Shown here in pieces: positions 1 to 7,897 of a stretch of 32,036 bases of DNA. Location: positions 1-32,036 of the IMG/VR virus record IMGVR_UViG_3300046003_000023. The stretch is one strand, 5' to 3'. The notes below the pieces were generated by a model, which saw only the letters and a program-made list of their open reading frames with translations, did no database searches and was not told the origin of the DNA. Source of the DNA: a virus. Each line of letters opens with the position of its first letter. The first letter of the stretch is position 1. The position numbers and the translations under genes are program-made.

Positions 1-370
1 TGTATTGTGGTTTTCTATCCGCACCAAGACGTACCAAGCTACTAGAATCTCCAGCAAACGCAACAATCCCACCGCTAGCCATACCATTCTCACCCTCATC
101 CATCATAGGTAGGTTGCTTGGTAACTGGTCTATGCCCGGAGGTTGCTGTTCTTGTTGCTCGGCTTTCTGAAGAATGCTTGCAACCACGCTAGGCGGTTTT
201 TCTTGGCCTTGTTGGGCAGCTGCCATCTGCGCTTTTTCTTTTGTCTTTTGCTCAATTAAAGGGATGCCGATATAAGCGGGAAGCGACCCAGATTGGATCG
301 CCTGTTGTAGTTGTTGCACGGAGAGCTTTTCAGCCATCGCCATGCGAGAGTTCATATTCATTACCGACAT
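1..370 (-). CDS. Partial virion protein N-terminus, runs off left edge
   Basis: This is an open frame from an ATG at 370 to the window edge with no stop, about 123 residues. The start is supported by an AGAAGGGG ribosome site that lies inside the last codons of the upstream gene. The N-terminus is rich in Met and Gln and contains QLQQAIQSGSLPAYIGIPLI, then a charged Gln/Lys stretch, SNLPMMDEGENG and the short motif MASGGIVAFAGD near residue 106. From memory, this kind of start belongs to long internal-virion or ejection proteins of environmental podoviruses. The position after the nozzle-like and ejection-like genes fits that. The function cannot be settled because the body of the protein lies outside the window. 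Confidence 0.8.
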   Translation of the reverse strand, partial: MSVMNMNSRMAMAEKLSVQQLQQAIQSGSLPAYIGIPLIEQKTKEKAQMAAAQQGQEKPPSVVASILQKAEQQEQQPPGIDQLPSNLPMMDEGENGMASGGIVAFAGDSSSLVRLGADRKPQY

Positions 371-373
371 AAC

Positions 374-1927
374 TTAACCCCTTCTCATGGCATTATACAA
401 ACCAAGCGCAGCCAAACCACTGTTATTTTCTTTAATCTGACCACCCTGCTTTTTGCCCATCTGGTACAAGCCATAACCAGCTGTACCAAGACCAACAGCT
501 TGCGATAAACCACTTGGATTCTGGTATTGCGCCGTTGAAGACTGGGACATTGGCAAACCACGCAATATCTCGTTCATAAACCCAACTTGACCTCTATCGT
601 ACCCACGCTCTTCCAGAAACTGTTGATATTCTTGATCGAAACCCTTCTGTTCTTGACCTTGCTGTAGCGTACCAGCTCGCATTTGTGCGTCGGTAATAGC
701 TTGATCCTGACCAAACTGAGTTTGACCAAGTTGACCCAAAGTGCCAGCTGCTTGAGTTGCTGCGCCCGTGCCTTGAAGTCCGTATTGACCCGCACCCGTA
801 GCTGCCTGAACACCTTGAATACCTTGACCTGTCCCTTGCATACCTGCGGTCTGACCACGAATGCCTGTCTCTGCGCCTTGAAGACCCAGCTGACCACCAG
901 CAATCTGCTGACCAACACCTTGAAGGCCAAGTCCAGCACCTTGCATTCCAGCTTGTGCGCCTTGGATACCCTGACCTGTACCCTGCATACCAGTCTGAAG
1001 ACCTCCGTAACCAGCCTGTAGACCTTGAATCCCTACGTTAGACGCAAACTGTTGAGCTTGCTGTGCTTTGTCATACGCAGACTGTGAGCCTTGTGCTTGA
1101 ATATTAGCCAGACGATCCTGCAAGCCACGTTGATTTTCAGCTTCTACGATTGCTGCTCGTGACCCACCAAACGCTCCGGACTTAACAGCCTGTGCTTGTG
1201 TGCCTTGACGGGAAATGTCCGCCTGACGAACTGCGTCTTTCTGTTGCTGTTGCACAACGTTCTGCATGTAGGGCGACATGTACTGCCCCATTGCATCTGC
1301 TGAAGTAGCCTGCTGACGATAAGCATCACCCGCACCAAAACCCTGTTCTGCTGCACTAACCCCGCGCTGTCCAATGTTAGCGCCTTGAGCGCCGTAATTC
1401 ATACCCATACCGCCGTACTGAGCGCCTTGTGAGCCGTACATTTGTGCGTTTTGTTGCGCTTGCTGGGATGCTTGTTGGGCTTGTTGAGCGCCTTGAGCGC
1501 CGTACTGTGAAGCTGCAGCACCGTAGCCAGCACCTGCCTGACCATAACCAAGAGCTGTATTTTGCAACTGTTGCGCGTTTTGTTGTGCGCCAAGGCCTTG
1601 CTGACCTGCGCTATAGGCTAGATTAGAAGCATCGGTAAGCTGACCAGATGTTTGCATGTTAGCCACATTCTGCATGGCTTGAGCTTGCATCGGAGTAAAC
1701 GCAGCATTTCGTTGACCACCATACGCTTGGTACGGCTCATCCATAACTGCTTCAGCTTTACCCAACGTCTTTTCAGCATATGGGCGGGCATACTCAGGGA
1801 TGGTTGTTGTGGTGACGTTTTGATTAGTAGGCGCACTTGGCCCACCACCACCTTGAGGCTTAATTTGACCACGCGCATCGCGCTGAAACGCCCTTTGGGG
1901 CAACATGCCATCTAAGTCATAGATCAT
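374..1927 (-). CDS. Gln/Gly/Ala-rich virion protein, possible DNA-ejection protein
   Basis: A 517-residue protein of very biased composition. Residues 43-51 read IPEYARPYA, a motif also found in the 18937-19956 protein. Residues 100-200 are Gln/Ala/Gly rich (YGAQGAQ type). Residues 217-290 look like a conserved helical core (MSPYMQNVVQQQQ, then GAFGGSRAAI). Residues about 299-396 form heptads of the pattern Gx(3)G[MIL]Q. The C-terminus contains KKQGGQI. The start overlaps the upstream GNAT-like gene by ATGA. Such proteins next to nozzle genes of podoviruses are usually virion internal or ejection proteins. That role is inferred from position and composition only. Confidence 0.75.
   Translation of the reverse strand: MIYDLDGMLPQRAFQRDARGQIKPQGGGGPSAPTNQNVTTTTIPEYARPYAEKTLGKAEAVMDEPYQAYGGQRNAAFTPMQAQAMQNVANMQTSGQLTDASNLAYSAGQQGLGAQQNAQQLQNTALGYGQAGAGYGAAASQYGAQGAQQAQQASQQAQQNAQMYGSQGAQYGGMGMNYGAQGANIGQRGVSAAEQGFGAGDAYRQQATSADAMGQYMSPYMQNVVQQQQKDAVRQADISRQGTQAQAVKSGAFGGSRAAIVEAENQRGLQDRLANIQAQGSQSAYDKAQQAQQFASNVGIQGLQAGYGGLQTGMQGTGQGIQGAQAGMQGAGLGLQGVGQQIAGGQLGLQGAETGIRGQTAGMQGTGQGIQGVQAATGAGQYGLQGTGAATQAAGTLGQLGQTQFGQDQAITDAQMRAGTLQQGQEQKGFDQEYQQFLEERGYDRGQVGFMNEILRGLPMSQSSTAQYQNPSGLSQAVGLGTAGYGLYQMGKKQGGQIKENNSGLAALGLYNAMRRG
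740..1033 (-). repeat. 21-base / 7-residue coding repeats
   Basis: About a dozen imperfect tandem units encode heptads such as GTGQGIQ, GAQAGMQ, GAGLGLQ and GTGAATQ. Glycine occurs at every first position and an aliphatic-Gln pair at the end. The glycine/aliphatic spacing suggests amphipathic packing like a glycine zipper. GTGQGIQ occurs twice exactly. Confidence 0.75.
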
Positions 1928-2331
1928 AAGATTACCTCAACAATTCTGTATTTATCTTTAAAACCAAAACGGTCTAGCAGCCTAGATACAGAGTCCCGCG
2001 CAGCGCATTCAATCGCGGTTGCTCCGTTTGTCCTACAAATACTTTCTAGCTGTTTAAACGTCTCATCGTTAATAATTGACTTGCCACCCGTACCAGTAAT
2101 AAACGCAACTCTGTGATTGGGTCTGTTAAAAAAATCAACAGTCATTGCACCGTGAATCTTGTTCTCATCATCTGTTGCAACTAACAGCAGCCACCCACCA
2201 GTCAGTACATACATCTTAATTTGGTCAAGCGTATAGTCCCCTTTTGACTGCGCTTGCGACTCCGCCATATAACTTTCTACCAAAGGCCAAGTCTGTGCTG
2301 CGTGTTGCAAGGGAACGTGCTGTATCTTCAT
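1924..2331 (-). CDS. GNAT-fold acetyltransferase-like protein
   Basis: A 135-residue protein with the order of elements expected for a GNAT fold. These are an N-terminal helix pair, GGWLLLVATD (strand, residues 45-54), IHGAMTVDFFNRPNHRVAFIT (two strands, 59-79), GTGGKSI (80-86) at the place of the acetyl-CoA loop, a helix ETFKQLESICRTNG, then AIECAARDSVSRLLDRFGF, which resembles the strand-helix-GF ending of GNAT enzymes. The classical Q/RxxGxG/A loop is not clearly present, so catalysis is uncertain. It overlaps both neighbours by ATGA. From memory, similar proteins recur inside structural modules of environmental phages. Whether it modifies a virion protein or is a structural relic is unknown. 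Confidence 0.6.
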   Translation of the reverse strand: MKIQHVPLQHAAQTWPLVESYMAESQAQSKGDYTLDQIKMYVLTGGWLLLVATDDENKIHGAMTVDFFNRPNHRVAFITGTGGKSIINDETFKQLESICRTNGATAIECAARDSVSRLLDRFGFKDKYRIVEVIL

Positions 2332-3704
2332 GCTGGTAGGTGTTTATAAGCCTTTGAATCCACTGCAACCTTACCTTTTCCAACAGACTTGCGACGGTTC
2401 TTTTGTACACGATCCATCATGGCATACAAGCGTTTTGCACCGGCATCAGTGCTTCCATTGCCAAGCTCAGAAACAACGCGAGCAGGAACCACGAACTCAC
2501 CATCAGCAAGCCGAGCAGGCTGACGAGCGCCAATTTGAGCAGGGATACCATCGCTAACTCCATCGCCGGGGCCTCTTAGCAACTGACCGCCGTCTGAATA
2601 AGTGCCAAGTGAAGAGATACCGCCTTGGTTGTAACGTTGTGTGATTCTACCGCCGTTCTTTTGACCACCATCACCAGCAGCCCAACTTTCATATGGGCGA
2701 TACCCGCCTTCTTTTTCCGCTTCTTTTTCCCCTTCTTCTTTCTTTTTCTTTTTTGCTAACAAGTCGGCATAAACAGAACCTTCAGTTGGAACGAATGGTT
2801 GATTTGTTGTGGTAGTTGTCTCTGTTGCTTCTGATATTTGCGGTGGATTGATTCCTATTAAACCAGAATCAAAACCGGGGACTTGGTTTGGGCCGGGACG
2901 AGGGTTAATGTTGTACTGTGCGTTTGCGCGTTCCATAAGCTGTGCGTTGTATGCAGCCACTTCAGGAGCCACTTGACGCATAGGGCGCTCGTAGCGTTGT
3001 GTTTCTAAATCACCACCTTCAGCTAAAGCAATGATGCCACCGTTTGCTGCTGTGTAATCTTCAACCGGAGTCACCTTACCCGGTGTAAACCCACGGTCCG
3101 CCGTGTAGTATTTTTCACCCTGCTGACCAAACAATGGATTACGCTCGCCCGGATTAAAACCAAACTCTCGGATATTGCCTTTACTTTTTTCCTCTTCCTC
3201 ATTGGTCCGAGCCAGCATACCGCCTAGACCGCCACCCGTCAGTGCGCCTTTGTTTTGGGAAAGAAATTCGCCAATACCACCTTCAAATAAATTACCTATT
3301 CCGGATCCAGCGGAAGTAGTTGTAGCGCCTAAAGCCGGTGTAGTTAAAGGAGCGACCGTCATCGGAGCTGCAACATTAACCGCACTCGGGCCAATAACAC
3401 TAGGAAATCCGCCGCTAGTAACGGAATTAGTAAGCACGTTTTGTCCAAAGAGAGAAGGCGCGGATGCAGTACTTGCTCCCATACCACTTGCTCCAACTGC
3501 GGGGTTTAATATAGACGCCCCAGCTGTGCCAACAGCTTCACCACCAAGAGCGCCAGCGGCACCAGCGGCGGGCATAAGAAAGCTACCAGCAGCGCCACCA
3601 ACAGCACCCATTAGAGCGCCTTCAAGGACATTTTTCTTCTGCAAAGCGGCAATACCACCACCCATTGCAGCGCCCATAAGCAAACCAGCTACGATAGGGA
3701 TCAT
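2328..3704 (-). CDS. Gly-rich virion protein with LADGEFVVPA C-terminal domain
   Basis: A 458-residue protein in three parts. The hydrophobic Gly/Ala-rich N-terminus (about 1-55, IVAGLLMGAAMGGGIAAL) could insert in a membrane. The middle is low-complexity with GGIIALAEGGD and an unusually basic/acidic block (KKKKKEEGEKEAEKEGG, around residue 315). The C-terminal domain (about 365-458) carries RGPGDGVSDGIPA, LADGEFVVPARVVSELGNG and STDAGAKRLYAMMDRV. I recognise that domain as recurrent in phage virion proteins of unknown function. The start has only a weak ribosome site, GCGAG. It is followed at once by the GNAT-like gene. An internal-virion or membrane-penetration role is inference. Confidence 0.75.
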   Translation of the reverse strand: MIPIVAGLLMGAAMGGGIAALQKKNVLEGALMGAVGGAAGSFLMPAAGAAGALGGEAVGTAGASILNPAVGASGMGASTASAPSLFGQNVLTNSVTSGGFPSVIGPSAVNVAAPMTVAPLTTPALGATTTSAGSGIGNLFEGGIGEFLSQNKGALTGGGLGGMLARTNEEEEKSKGNIREFGFNPGERNPLFGQQGEKYYTADRGFTPGKVTPVEDYTAANGGIIALAEGGDLETQRYERPMRQVAPEVAAYNAQLMERANAQYNINPRPGPNQVPGFDSGLIGINPPQISEATETTTTTNQPFVPTEGSVYADLLAKKKKKEEGEKEAEKEGGYRPYESWAAGDGGQKNGGRITQRYNQGGISSLGTYSDGGQLLRGPGDGVSDGIPAQIGARQPARLADGEFVVPARVVSELGNGSTDAGAKRLYAMMDRVQKNRRKSVGKGKVAVDSKAYKHLPA

Positions 3705-3738
3705 ATTTTTTACTCGCTTTGGAAATTAGTTAATATTA

Positions 3739-4047
3739 TCATGGCTTTACTTTTAAAACATTACCTGCCGACGTATCAACATACACATCGCCCACTCGCA
3801 AATTTGCAAGTTCTGTTTGGTTTGGTAAGCTAAGCTCTTGCACGTTAGTAAACCGGTTAGGCTGGCTAAAATTTAATGCTGCAATAATTTTTGTTGCATT
3901 TCGCTCGGTTGACATGGCTGAAGGCCCAGCGTTGTCTAGTTGTGCAAAATACAAACGTAAAGCGTTGGTTAGCTGCTCCATGTACTGCGGACTGTACGCG
4001 GATGGAGCCATTGGCAAGTTTGGGGCTTTGGTTGTACCTGTACTCAT
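3739..4047 (-). CDS. Conserved small tail-associated protein
   Basis: A 102-residue protein. The N-terminus is Pro-rich (APNLPMAPSAYSPQYMEQLT), followed by a helix NALRLYFAQLDN and a C-terminal strand-like part RVGDVYVDTSAGNVLKVKP. It overlaps the large nozzle-like gene by ATGA, so it is probably co-translated with it. From memory, small proteins with this N-terminus often sit just after podoviral stabilisation/nozzle genes. No enzymatic motif is visible, and a virion accessory role is inferred from position. Confidence 0.7.
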   Translation of the reverse strand: MSTGTTKAPNLPMAPSAYSPQYMEQLTNALRLYFAQLDNAGPSAMSTERNATKIIAALNFSQPNRFTNVQELSLPNQTELANLRVGDVYVDTSAGNVLKVKP

Positions 4048-6170
4048 CGTCTTCCATCCGGTCTGATATCCGCTCGAACGCTACCCAATTGCCATGCCAC
4101 ACCAAGGTCGCTTGACTCAATACGAAGTGCCATTTGTCGCCCCCGTAGGCGGGTATAAACCTGACCGGTAAACTCTTGGATATTGTACGAGCGAGTGAGG
4201 GCGTAGTTGTCTTGGCTTGTTACCGTAGGATTGTCTGCAGGGCTGTATGGGGCGCCAGCGTTACGCCGTGGTTTTATTTCCATGCTGACGGACGGCCCGT
4301 TCACATTTGAGCCGTTAAAGTTAATGTCAGGCAATATACGCCAGATAAACGCAAAGTGATCCCCGTCTCCAATATCAAAGTCAGCAGACTGGATATAAGC
4401 ATAAATAGCTACAGGGGCTTCGCCAGATACATCATCCGTTCCAACCTCATGGAATAATATGCGGTTGTCGTAACCAGCAGCCATAGGGTAATCACGCAAA
4501 GGCGAGTCCAGCCAAGCCGTGCGGCTAAGGCTTCCGTAGTACCAAAGGTTTTCCAAGTAGTTATAAATAACGTACTTATCTGCAACGGTAGAGCCTGATG
4601 AGCAGTAGAACCACCAGACTTCGTTATAAGCCTCGTTTGATCCAGAAAAGACTTGGTAAGACTGATCGAGGTTTAAATCGTTAAAAATATACTGACGCAG
4701 CGCACATGGCAACGTCTCCACTCGACCGGAGTACACATAAAATTTATCGCGCCCCATCCAGTACGTTACGTTATTGGCTGTAATGGCGGCGTTTGGGGAC
4801 ATAATGGACAAGTTATCCATTAATAGGTTAAGGCCATACACGTACGGCGGTCCTAAATACTGCATGGAGTAAAGCGCAGAATCAGTCCACACCAAGATTT
4901 CCTGACGTGTTGCATTTGCGGTAACGATATAAGAACCATGCGACAGGCGGAATTCACCAGACTGATTGGTAATAGACGGAACCCATTCGTAAGGGTTTTC
5001 TTGGTCCGACCAGCGAACAAGCATAGGATCAAACGGTGTTTCTGAGTCTGTTGGGTCGTAAGGATTGGCACCAAAAGCAATTACAAAACGCTGCAACGCA
5101 GATGCTACAACTTCATTTGTTGCGTTAGGGACAAACTGCCCCGCAAACCCGTTAGCGGTTGATTCAACGCTTAAATACTGCGCCCTTACCGTAGGTCCCA
5201 AAGTGGCGTCCCAATAGAACAATTCTCCACCACGCGGGGCAATAACCAGATCCTCTCCGTAATTGTCTGCAGACCAAAGGCGCAACTGTTGACCAATACC
5301 TAACACACCAGCGCGACCCCAACCCCCGCTACCCCAAGGGTCAGAACCCCAGCCAAGACCTACAACATAAATATCCAAACCTGTTGTTACTTGGTATTCA
5401 GCAATAGCCACTGTACCGCCGCCCGAAGCTGCAGACGTAGAAAATACACCATCAATGTTAATGGCATACTTAGTTGTATTAATGTAACGCAATACTTGGT
5501 GTTCAGCGTTTAAATTAGCTGCAGTAAACCCACCAAACGGGCCAGTTACGCCGCTATAGGTAACAAAATCATCCTGAGTAACGCCGTGATTGACATCAGT
5601 AACAGTAATCGTAGAGCAAGAAACCGCTGCGCTAATTAAGTGCGATGCAGCTGTAGTGCCGTTATACCCACGGACTAATTGCAATAGATCGTTGCCAGAG
5701 ACTTCACCGTAAAAAATCTGTTCAGTGTCGATCTGGATAATTCCGCCAGTTGAGGGAAATGACGCCGCGCTTGTTAATGTTAGTGATTGTTGCGTAGCAG
5801 TAATTGCAGTGGATAGCGTGTTGTACGCAGTAGCAAACGGATTGCCTGTACTTGGTGGAACAGGGCCAAGCATGGGGTTTACGGTTTTACGAATTGGGGT
5901 AATGTCGCTATAAACACCACCATCTTCGATGTAGTACTTAAGGTTTGTGCCAATGCCTAAATAATTATCCCCGGCAAGGGTAATCCAATTCCATAACGAC
6001 CGAGCGGTACCCAGATAAGTTTCGCCGGAAAGTCTCTGCCAACCGCCTATTTTTTCTGCATTACCAGAACGAAAACGGATCTTATCGCCGTCAAACCAGC
6101 GACCTTCAGCGGAGTAGGAAGTGCCTTCCCTATAAACACCGGGTTGGATCGCCAGTTTTTGGATTGCCAT
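4044..6170 (-). CDS. Tail nozzle / DNA-stabilisation-like protein
   Basis: A 708-residue beta-rich protein. The N-terminus (IQPGVYREGT, then WFDGDKIRFRSGNAEKIGGW around residues 25-45) is what I associate with podoviral P22 gp10-like stabilisation or tail-nozzle proteins. Residues 118-185 form an inserted module ending RGYNGTTAASHL that is also present in the 18017-18937 protein. Residues 186-262 are a second inserted module with DVNHGVTQDD, similar in style to one in the 22048-22554 protein. The rest is a repetitive beta domain with Trp/Tyr-rich strands such as WWFYCSS and YNYLENLWYYGSL. An AGGG ribosome site precedes ATG 6170. Together with the adaptor-like genes it supports a podovirus tail. 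The family call is by eye. Confidence 0.7.
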   Translation of the reverse strand: MAIQKLAIQPGVYREGTSYSAEGRWFDGDKIRFRSGNAEKIGGWQRLSGETYLGTARSLWNWITLAGDNYLGIGTNLKYYIEDGGVYSDITPIRKTVNPMLGPVPPSTGNPFATAYNTLSTAITATQQSLTLTSAASFPSTGGIIQIDTEQIFYGEVSGNDLLQLVRGYNGTTAASHLISAAVSCSTITVTDVNHGVTQDDFVTYSGVTGPFGGFTAANLNAEHQVLRYINTTKYAINIDGVFSTSAASGGGTVAIAEYQVTTGLDIYVVGLGWGSDPWGSGGWGRAGVLGIGQQLRLWSADNYGEDLVIAPRGGELFYWDATLGPTVRAQYLSVESTANGFAGQFVPNATNEVVASALQRFVIAFGANPYDPTDSETPFDPMLVRWSDQENPYEWVPSITNQSGEFRLSHGSYIVTANATRQEILVWTDSALYSMQYLGPPYVYGLNLLMDNLSIMSPNAAITANNVTYWMGRDKFYVYSGRVETLPCALRQYIFNDLNLDQSYQVFSGSNEAYNEVWWFYCSSGSTVADKYVIYNYLENLWYYGSLSRTAWLDSPLRDYPMAAGYDNRILFHEVGTDDVSGEAPVAIYAYIQSADFDIGDGDHFAFIWRILPDINFNGSNVNGPSVSMEIKPRRNAGAPYSPADNPTVTSQDNYALTRSYNIQEFTGQVYTRLRGRQMALRIESSDLGVAWQLGSVRADIRPDGRR

Positions 6171-6174
6171 ATAG

Positions 6175-6711
6175 TTACCCTAGCATCGTATTTGCTTTGA
6201 TTTTAACAGCCGCGACCCTGTTTAGCCATCCTTTGCCGTGAACAGGAAAATCATCAAGCCCACGGTAGAACTCTTCTTTGGCTTGGCTAAACTTTTCAAT
6301 CAGATCAACAGGGTCAGCAGCTAAGACAGCAGCCATTGAGATCGGTCCTAACCCACCGTCAGGCGTCACGCCCACAGCAGCCTGTAATAGCTTGATCGAA
6401 CGACCCGGGCCAGCGTTCACGCCCATATCAAAGACTAAATAGTCAATCCCGCTTGGTAGCTCGTCAGCGCGAACAACGTCCCAGTACTTCTTTTTGTACA
6501 ACGGCTCAACGTCAGCGGCGGTCAGCTTGCGCATTTGCTCGTGAGTAACTTGATGCCCAATATGGTTTTCCCAATTGAATTGAGTAACGCCAAGCATGGT
6601 CGAGCCTTTACGACCATCTGGCAGCTTGTTGCCTTTATCACGCTCGTCGTCCGTAAATCCGCCTTCTGACGCCAACATCTGCTCAAACGCTTGCTTCCAA
6701 TTACTTTGCAT
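6175..6711 (-). CDS. Endolysin, GH108-type muramidase with PG-binding domain
   Basis: A 178-residue lysis enzyme that would cleave peptidoglycan glycan strands. SEGGFTDDERDKGNK at residues 15-29 carries the GH108 catalytic Glu (E16) and the following Asp-rich loop, and MLGVTQFNW follows. The C-terminal half (FDMGVNAGPGRSIKLLQAAV, then PDGGLGPIS) matches the peptidoglycan-binding domain usual in this family, and the length is normal for it. An upstream in-frame start at 6777 lies deep inside the holin gene. ATG 6711 has AAGGG seven bases upstream and gives the standard N-terminus, so I chose it. No signal peptide is visible, so it needs the holin. It overlaps the holin gene by 11 bases. Confidence 0.9.
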   Translation of the reverse strand: MQSNWKQAFEQMLASEGGFTDDERDKGNKLPDGRKGSTMLGVTQFNWENHIGHQVTHEQMRKLTAADVEPLYKKKYWDVVRADELPSGIDYLVFDMGVNAGPGRSIKLLQAAVGVTPDGGLGPISMAAVLAADPVDLIEKFSQAKEEFYRGLDDFPVHGKGWLNRVAAVKIKANTMLG

Positions 6712-7114
6712 TTTCTTTGCCCTTTGCCATTGTTTCGGCGATTTTCTCAGCGCCGCGTGACCCGAAATAAAACCCAAAAGCTAACATCCCCCATTGACCC
6801 AGCAGCTCTACATAAACCGTTTTTGCTTCAAAATCAAATACCGACGCAACAGAGAACACGGTGTAAGCAGAAAACAAACAGATCAACATCATCGGACGAA
6901 TGTTCTTGGATAGCCACGAGTCAGAAGCCATATCTGCTACATGACGCTTGGTCAGCTCTTGCTCCCCTTGTATGTCAGCTTGAATCTTTTGCAGCTCGCC
7001 ATCTTGCTGCATTTTCATTAGCTCAAGTTGCGCCTTGGCTTTTTGCTCTGGGTCGGGAAAGAACTTATCAACAATCTTTGACCCGATGTTTAAAATGTCG
7101 AGGATAGGTATCAT
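6701..7114 (-). CDS. Holin, 3TM (GTA-type) family
   Basis: A 137-residue membrane protein. An amphipathic start (IPILDILNIGSKIVDKFFPD) is followed by a charged helix with PEQKAKAQLELMKMQQDGEL. Two hydrophobic segments then appear at about 73-95 (RPMMLICLFSAYTVFSVASVF) and 103-120 (LGQWGMLAFGFYFGSRGA). A third weak segment may be the N-terminal helix. This is the pattern of the holin family found in gene transfer agents and many phages. The gene sits directly before the endolysin. Its ribosome site is GAGG, inside the 28-residue micro-ORF. Confidence 0.85.
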   Translation of the reverse strand: MIPILDILNIGSKIVDKFFPDPEQKAKAQLELMKMQQDGELQKIQADIQGEQELTKRHVADMASDSWLSKNIRPMMLICLFSAYTVFSVASVFDFEAKTVYVELLGQWGMLAFGFYFGSRGAEKIAETMAKGKENAK

Positions 7115-7115
7115 G

Positions 7116-7202
7116 TTAGAACCTCACGCCTGAAAACGATATTTTGATTGCTGTCCACTTGGCGATACACCAAGCCTTGAATGCTTGCCATTTTGCTTTC
7201 AT
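7116..7202 (-). CDS. 28-residue basic, Trp-rich micro-ORF in the lysis cassette
   Basis: A 28-codon frame, MKAKWQAFKAWCIAKWTAIK followed by ISFSGVRF. It starts in an ATGA overlap with the end of the T-like holin gene. It has GGAGA seven bases upstream, and it stops (TAA) one base before the start of the 3TM holin. It has three Trp, one Cys and a cationic amphipathic pattern, so it could associate with membranes. It fills its gap perfectly with phage-like junctions on both sides, which argues for a real gene. No homolog is recalled. It could also be just a translational-coupling spacer. Confidence 0.5.
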   Translation of the reverse strand: MKAKWQAFKAWCIAKWTAIKISFSGVRF

Positions 7203-7897
7203 TTGTCCATCTCCGTCGCGGTTAAAATCATGCGGGTCTTAATAGACACCAAGTCCCGTGGTTCTTCTTTGAAACCAACTGCAATATACCCGGCAAACTT
7301 GCCAATCTCGCTCGGTATAGAGGCTCTACACATATACTTCACACCTTGCGACTTTGCCCACTCACCGACAGGGCTAGACGACTCAAACGGTTTACAGGCA
7401 ACCTCGTTGTTTAGCATGGATACAATGTCAGCGTTGCGCTCAGGGCTTGCGGCAAACAGACTAACAGTCACGCCTTCTAGCTTGTGGTTGCGCTCGCCGT
7501 TTCCAATTGCTAAGACTGTCGTTCTGCTATTGGTGGCAAGGTTTACTTTGTTGACCACAATACCGATTGCGTTTACATCTTTGACCAGATTATTAGCCAA
7601 AGGCAAAAGTTCATCGTGCGTTTTTAGCTGCGGCATGGTGCTGTTGCTACTGATTGCTGCAAGGATGACTTGTCGGCTGTCCCATGTCAGGTAGCCAAAG
7701 AAAAAAATGGTAGACAACAAAACGACGGAAACAAGTTTAAACGGGTTATCTACCCATTTAATGAGGTCAAGAATCTTGTCCGTCATGTCCCGTGGCGCAG
7801 GCTTGGCTCGTTTGACGGGTGCGCGTTTAACAGGGTCGCGTTTAACCACTGCCTTTTTAGCAGCGGTCTTGGCTACTGATTTCTTTGCCGTTACCAT
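7199..7897 (-). CDS. Membrane-anchored protein, candidate T4 T-like holin
   Basis: A 232-residue protein. The first 36 residues are Lys/Ala/Arg-rich like a histone tail (SVAKTAAKKAVVKRDPVKR). One transmembrane helix lies at about 52-71 (NPFKLVSVVLLSTIFFFGYL), followed by a predicted periplasmic domain of about 160 residues. That domain contains VLAIGNGER, EVACKPF (C168) and KYMCRASIPSEIGKFAGYIA (C190). T4 holin T has the same plan: a short cytoplasmic tail, one helix, and a globular periplasmic domain with two cysteines and a GTI-type strand near the end. Its place next to a holin and endolysin supports a lysis role. The basic tail is longer than in T4. Homology to T is inference. Confidence 0.6.
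   Translation of the reverse strand: MVTAKKSVAKTAAKKAVVKRDPVKRAPVKRAKPAPRDMTDKILDLIKWVDNPFKLVSVVLLSTIFFFGYLTWDSRQVILAAISSNSTMPQLKTHDELLPLANNLVKDVNAIGIVVNKVNLATNSRTTVLAIGNGERNHKLEGVTVSLFAASPERNADIVSMLNNEVACKPFESSSPVGEWAKSQGVKYMCRASIPSEIGKFAGYIAVGFKEEPRDLVSIKTRMILTATEMDK

Noticed and set aside
6712-6777. Longer endolysin start with a basic leader
   Set aside because: It lies inside the holin gene in another frame. ATG 6711 has an AAGGG site and gives the normal GH108 length.
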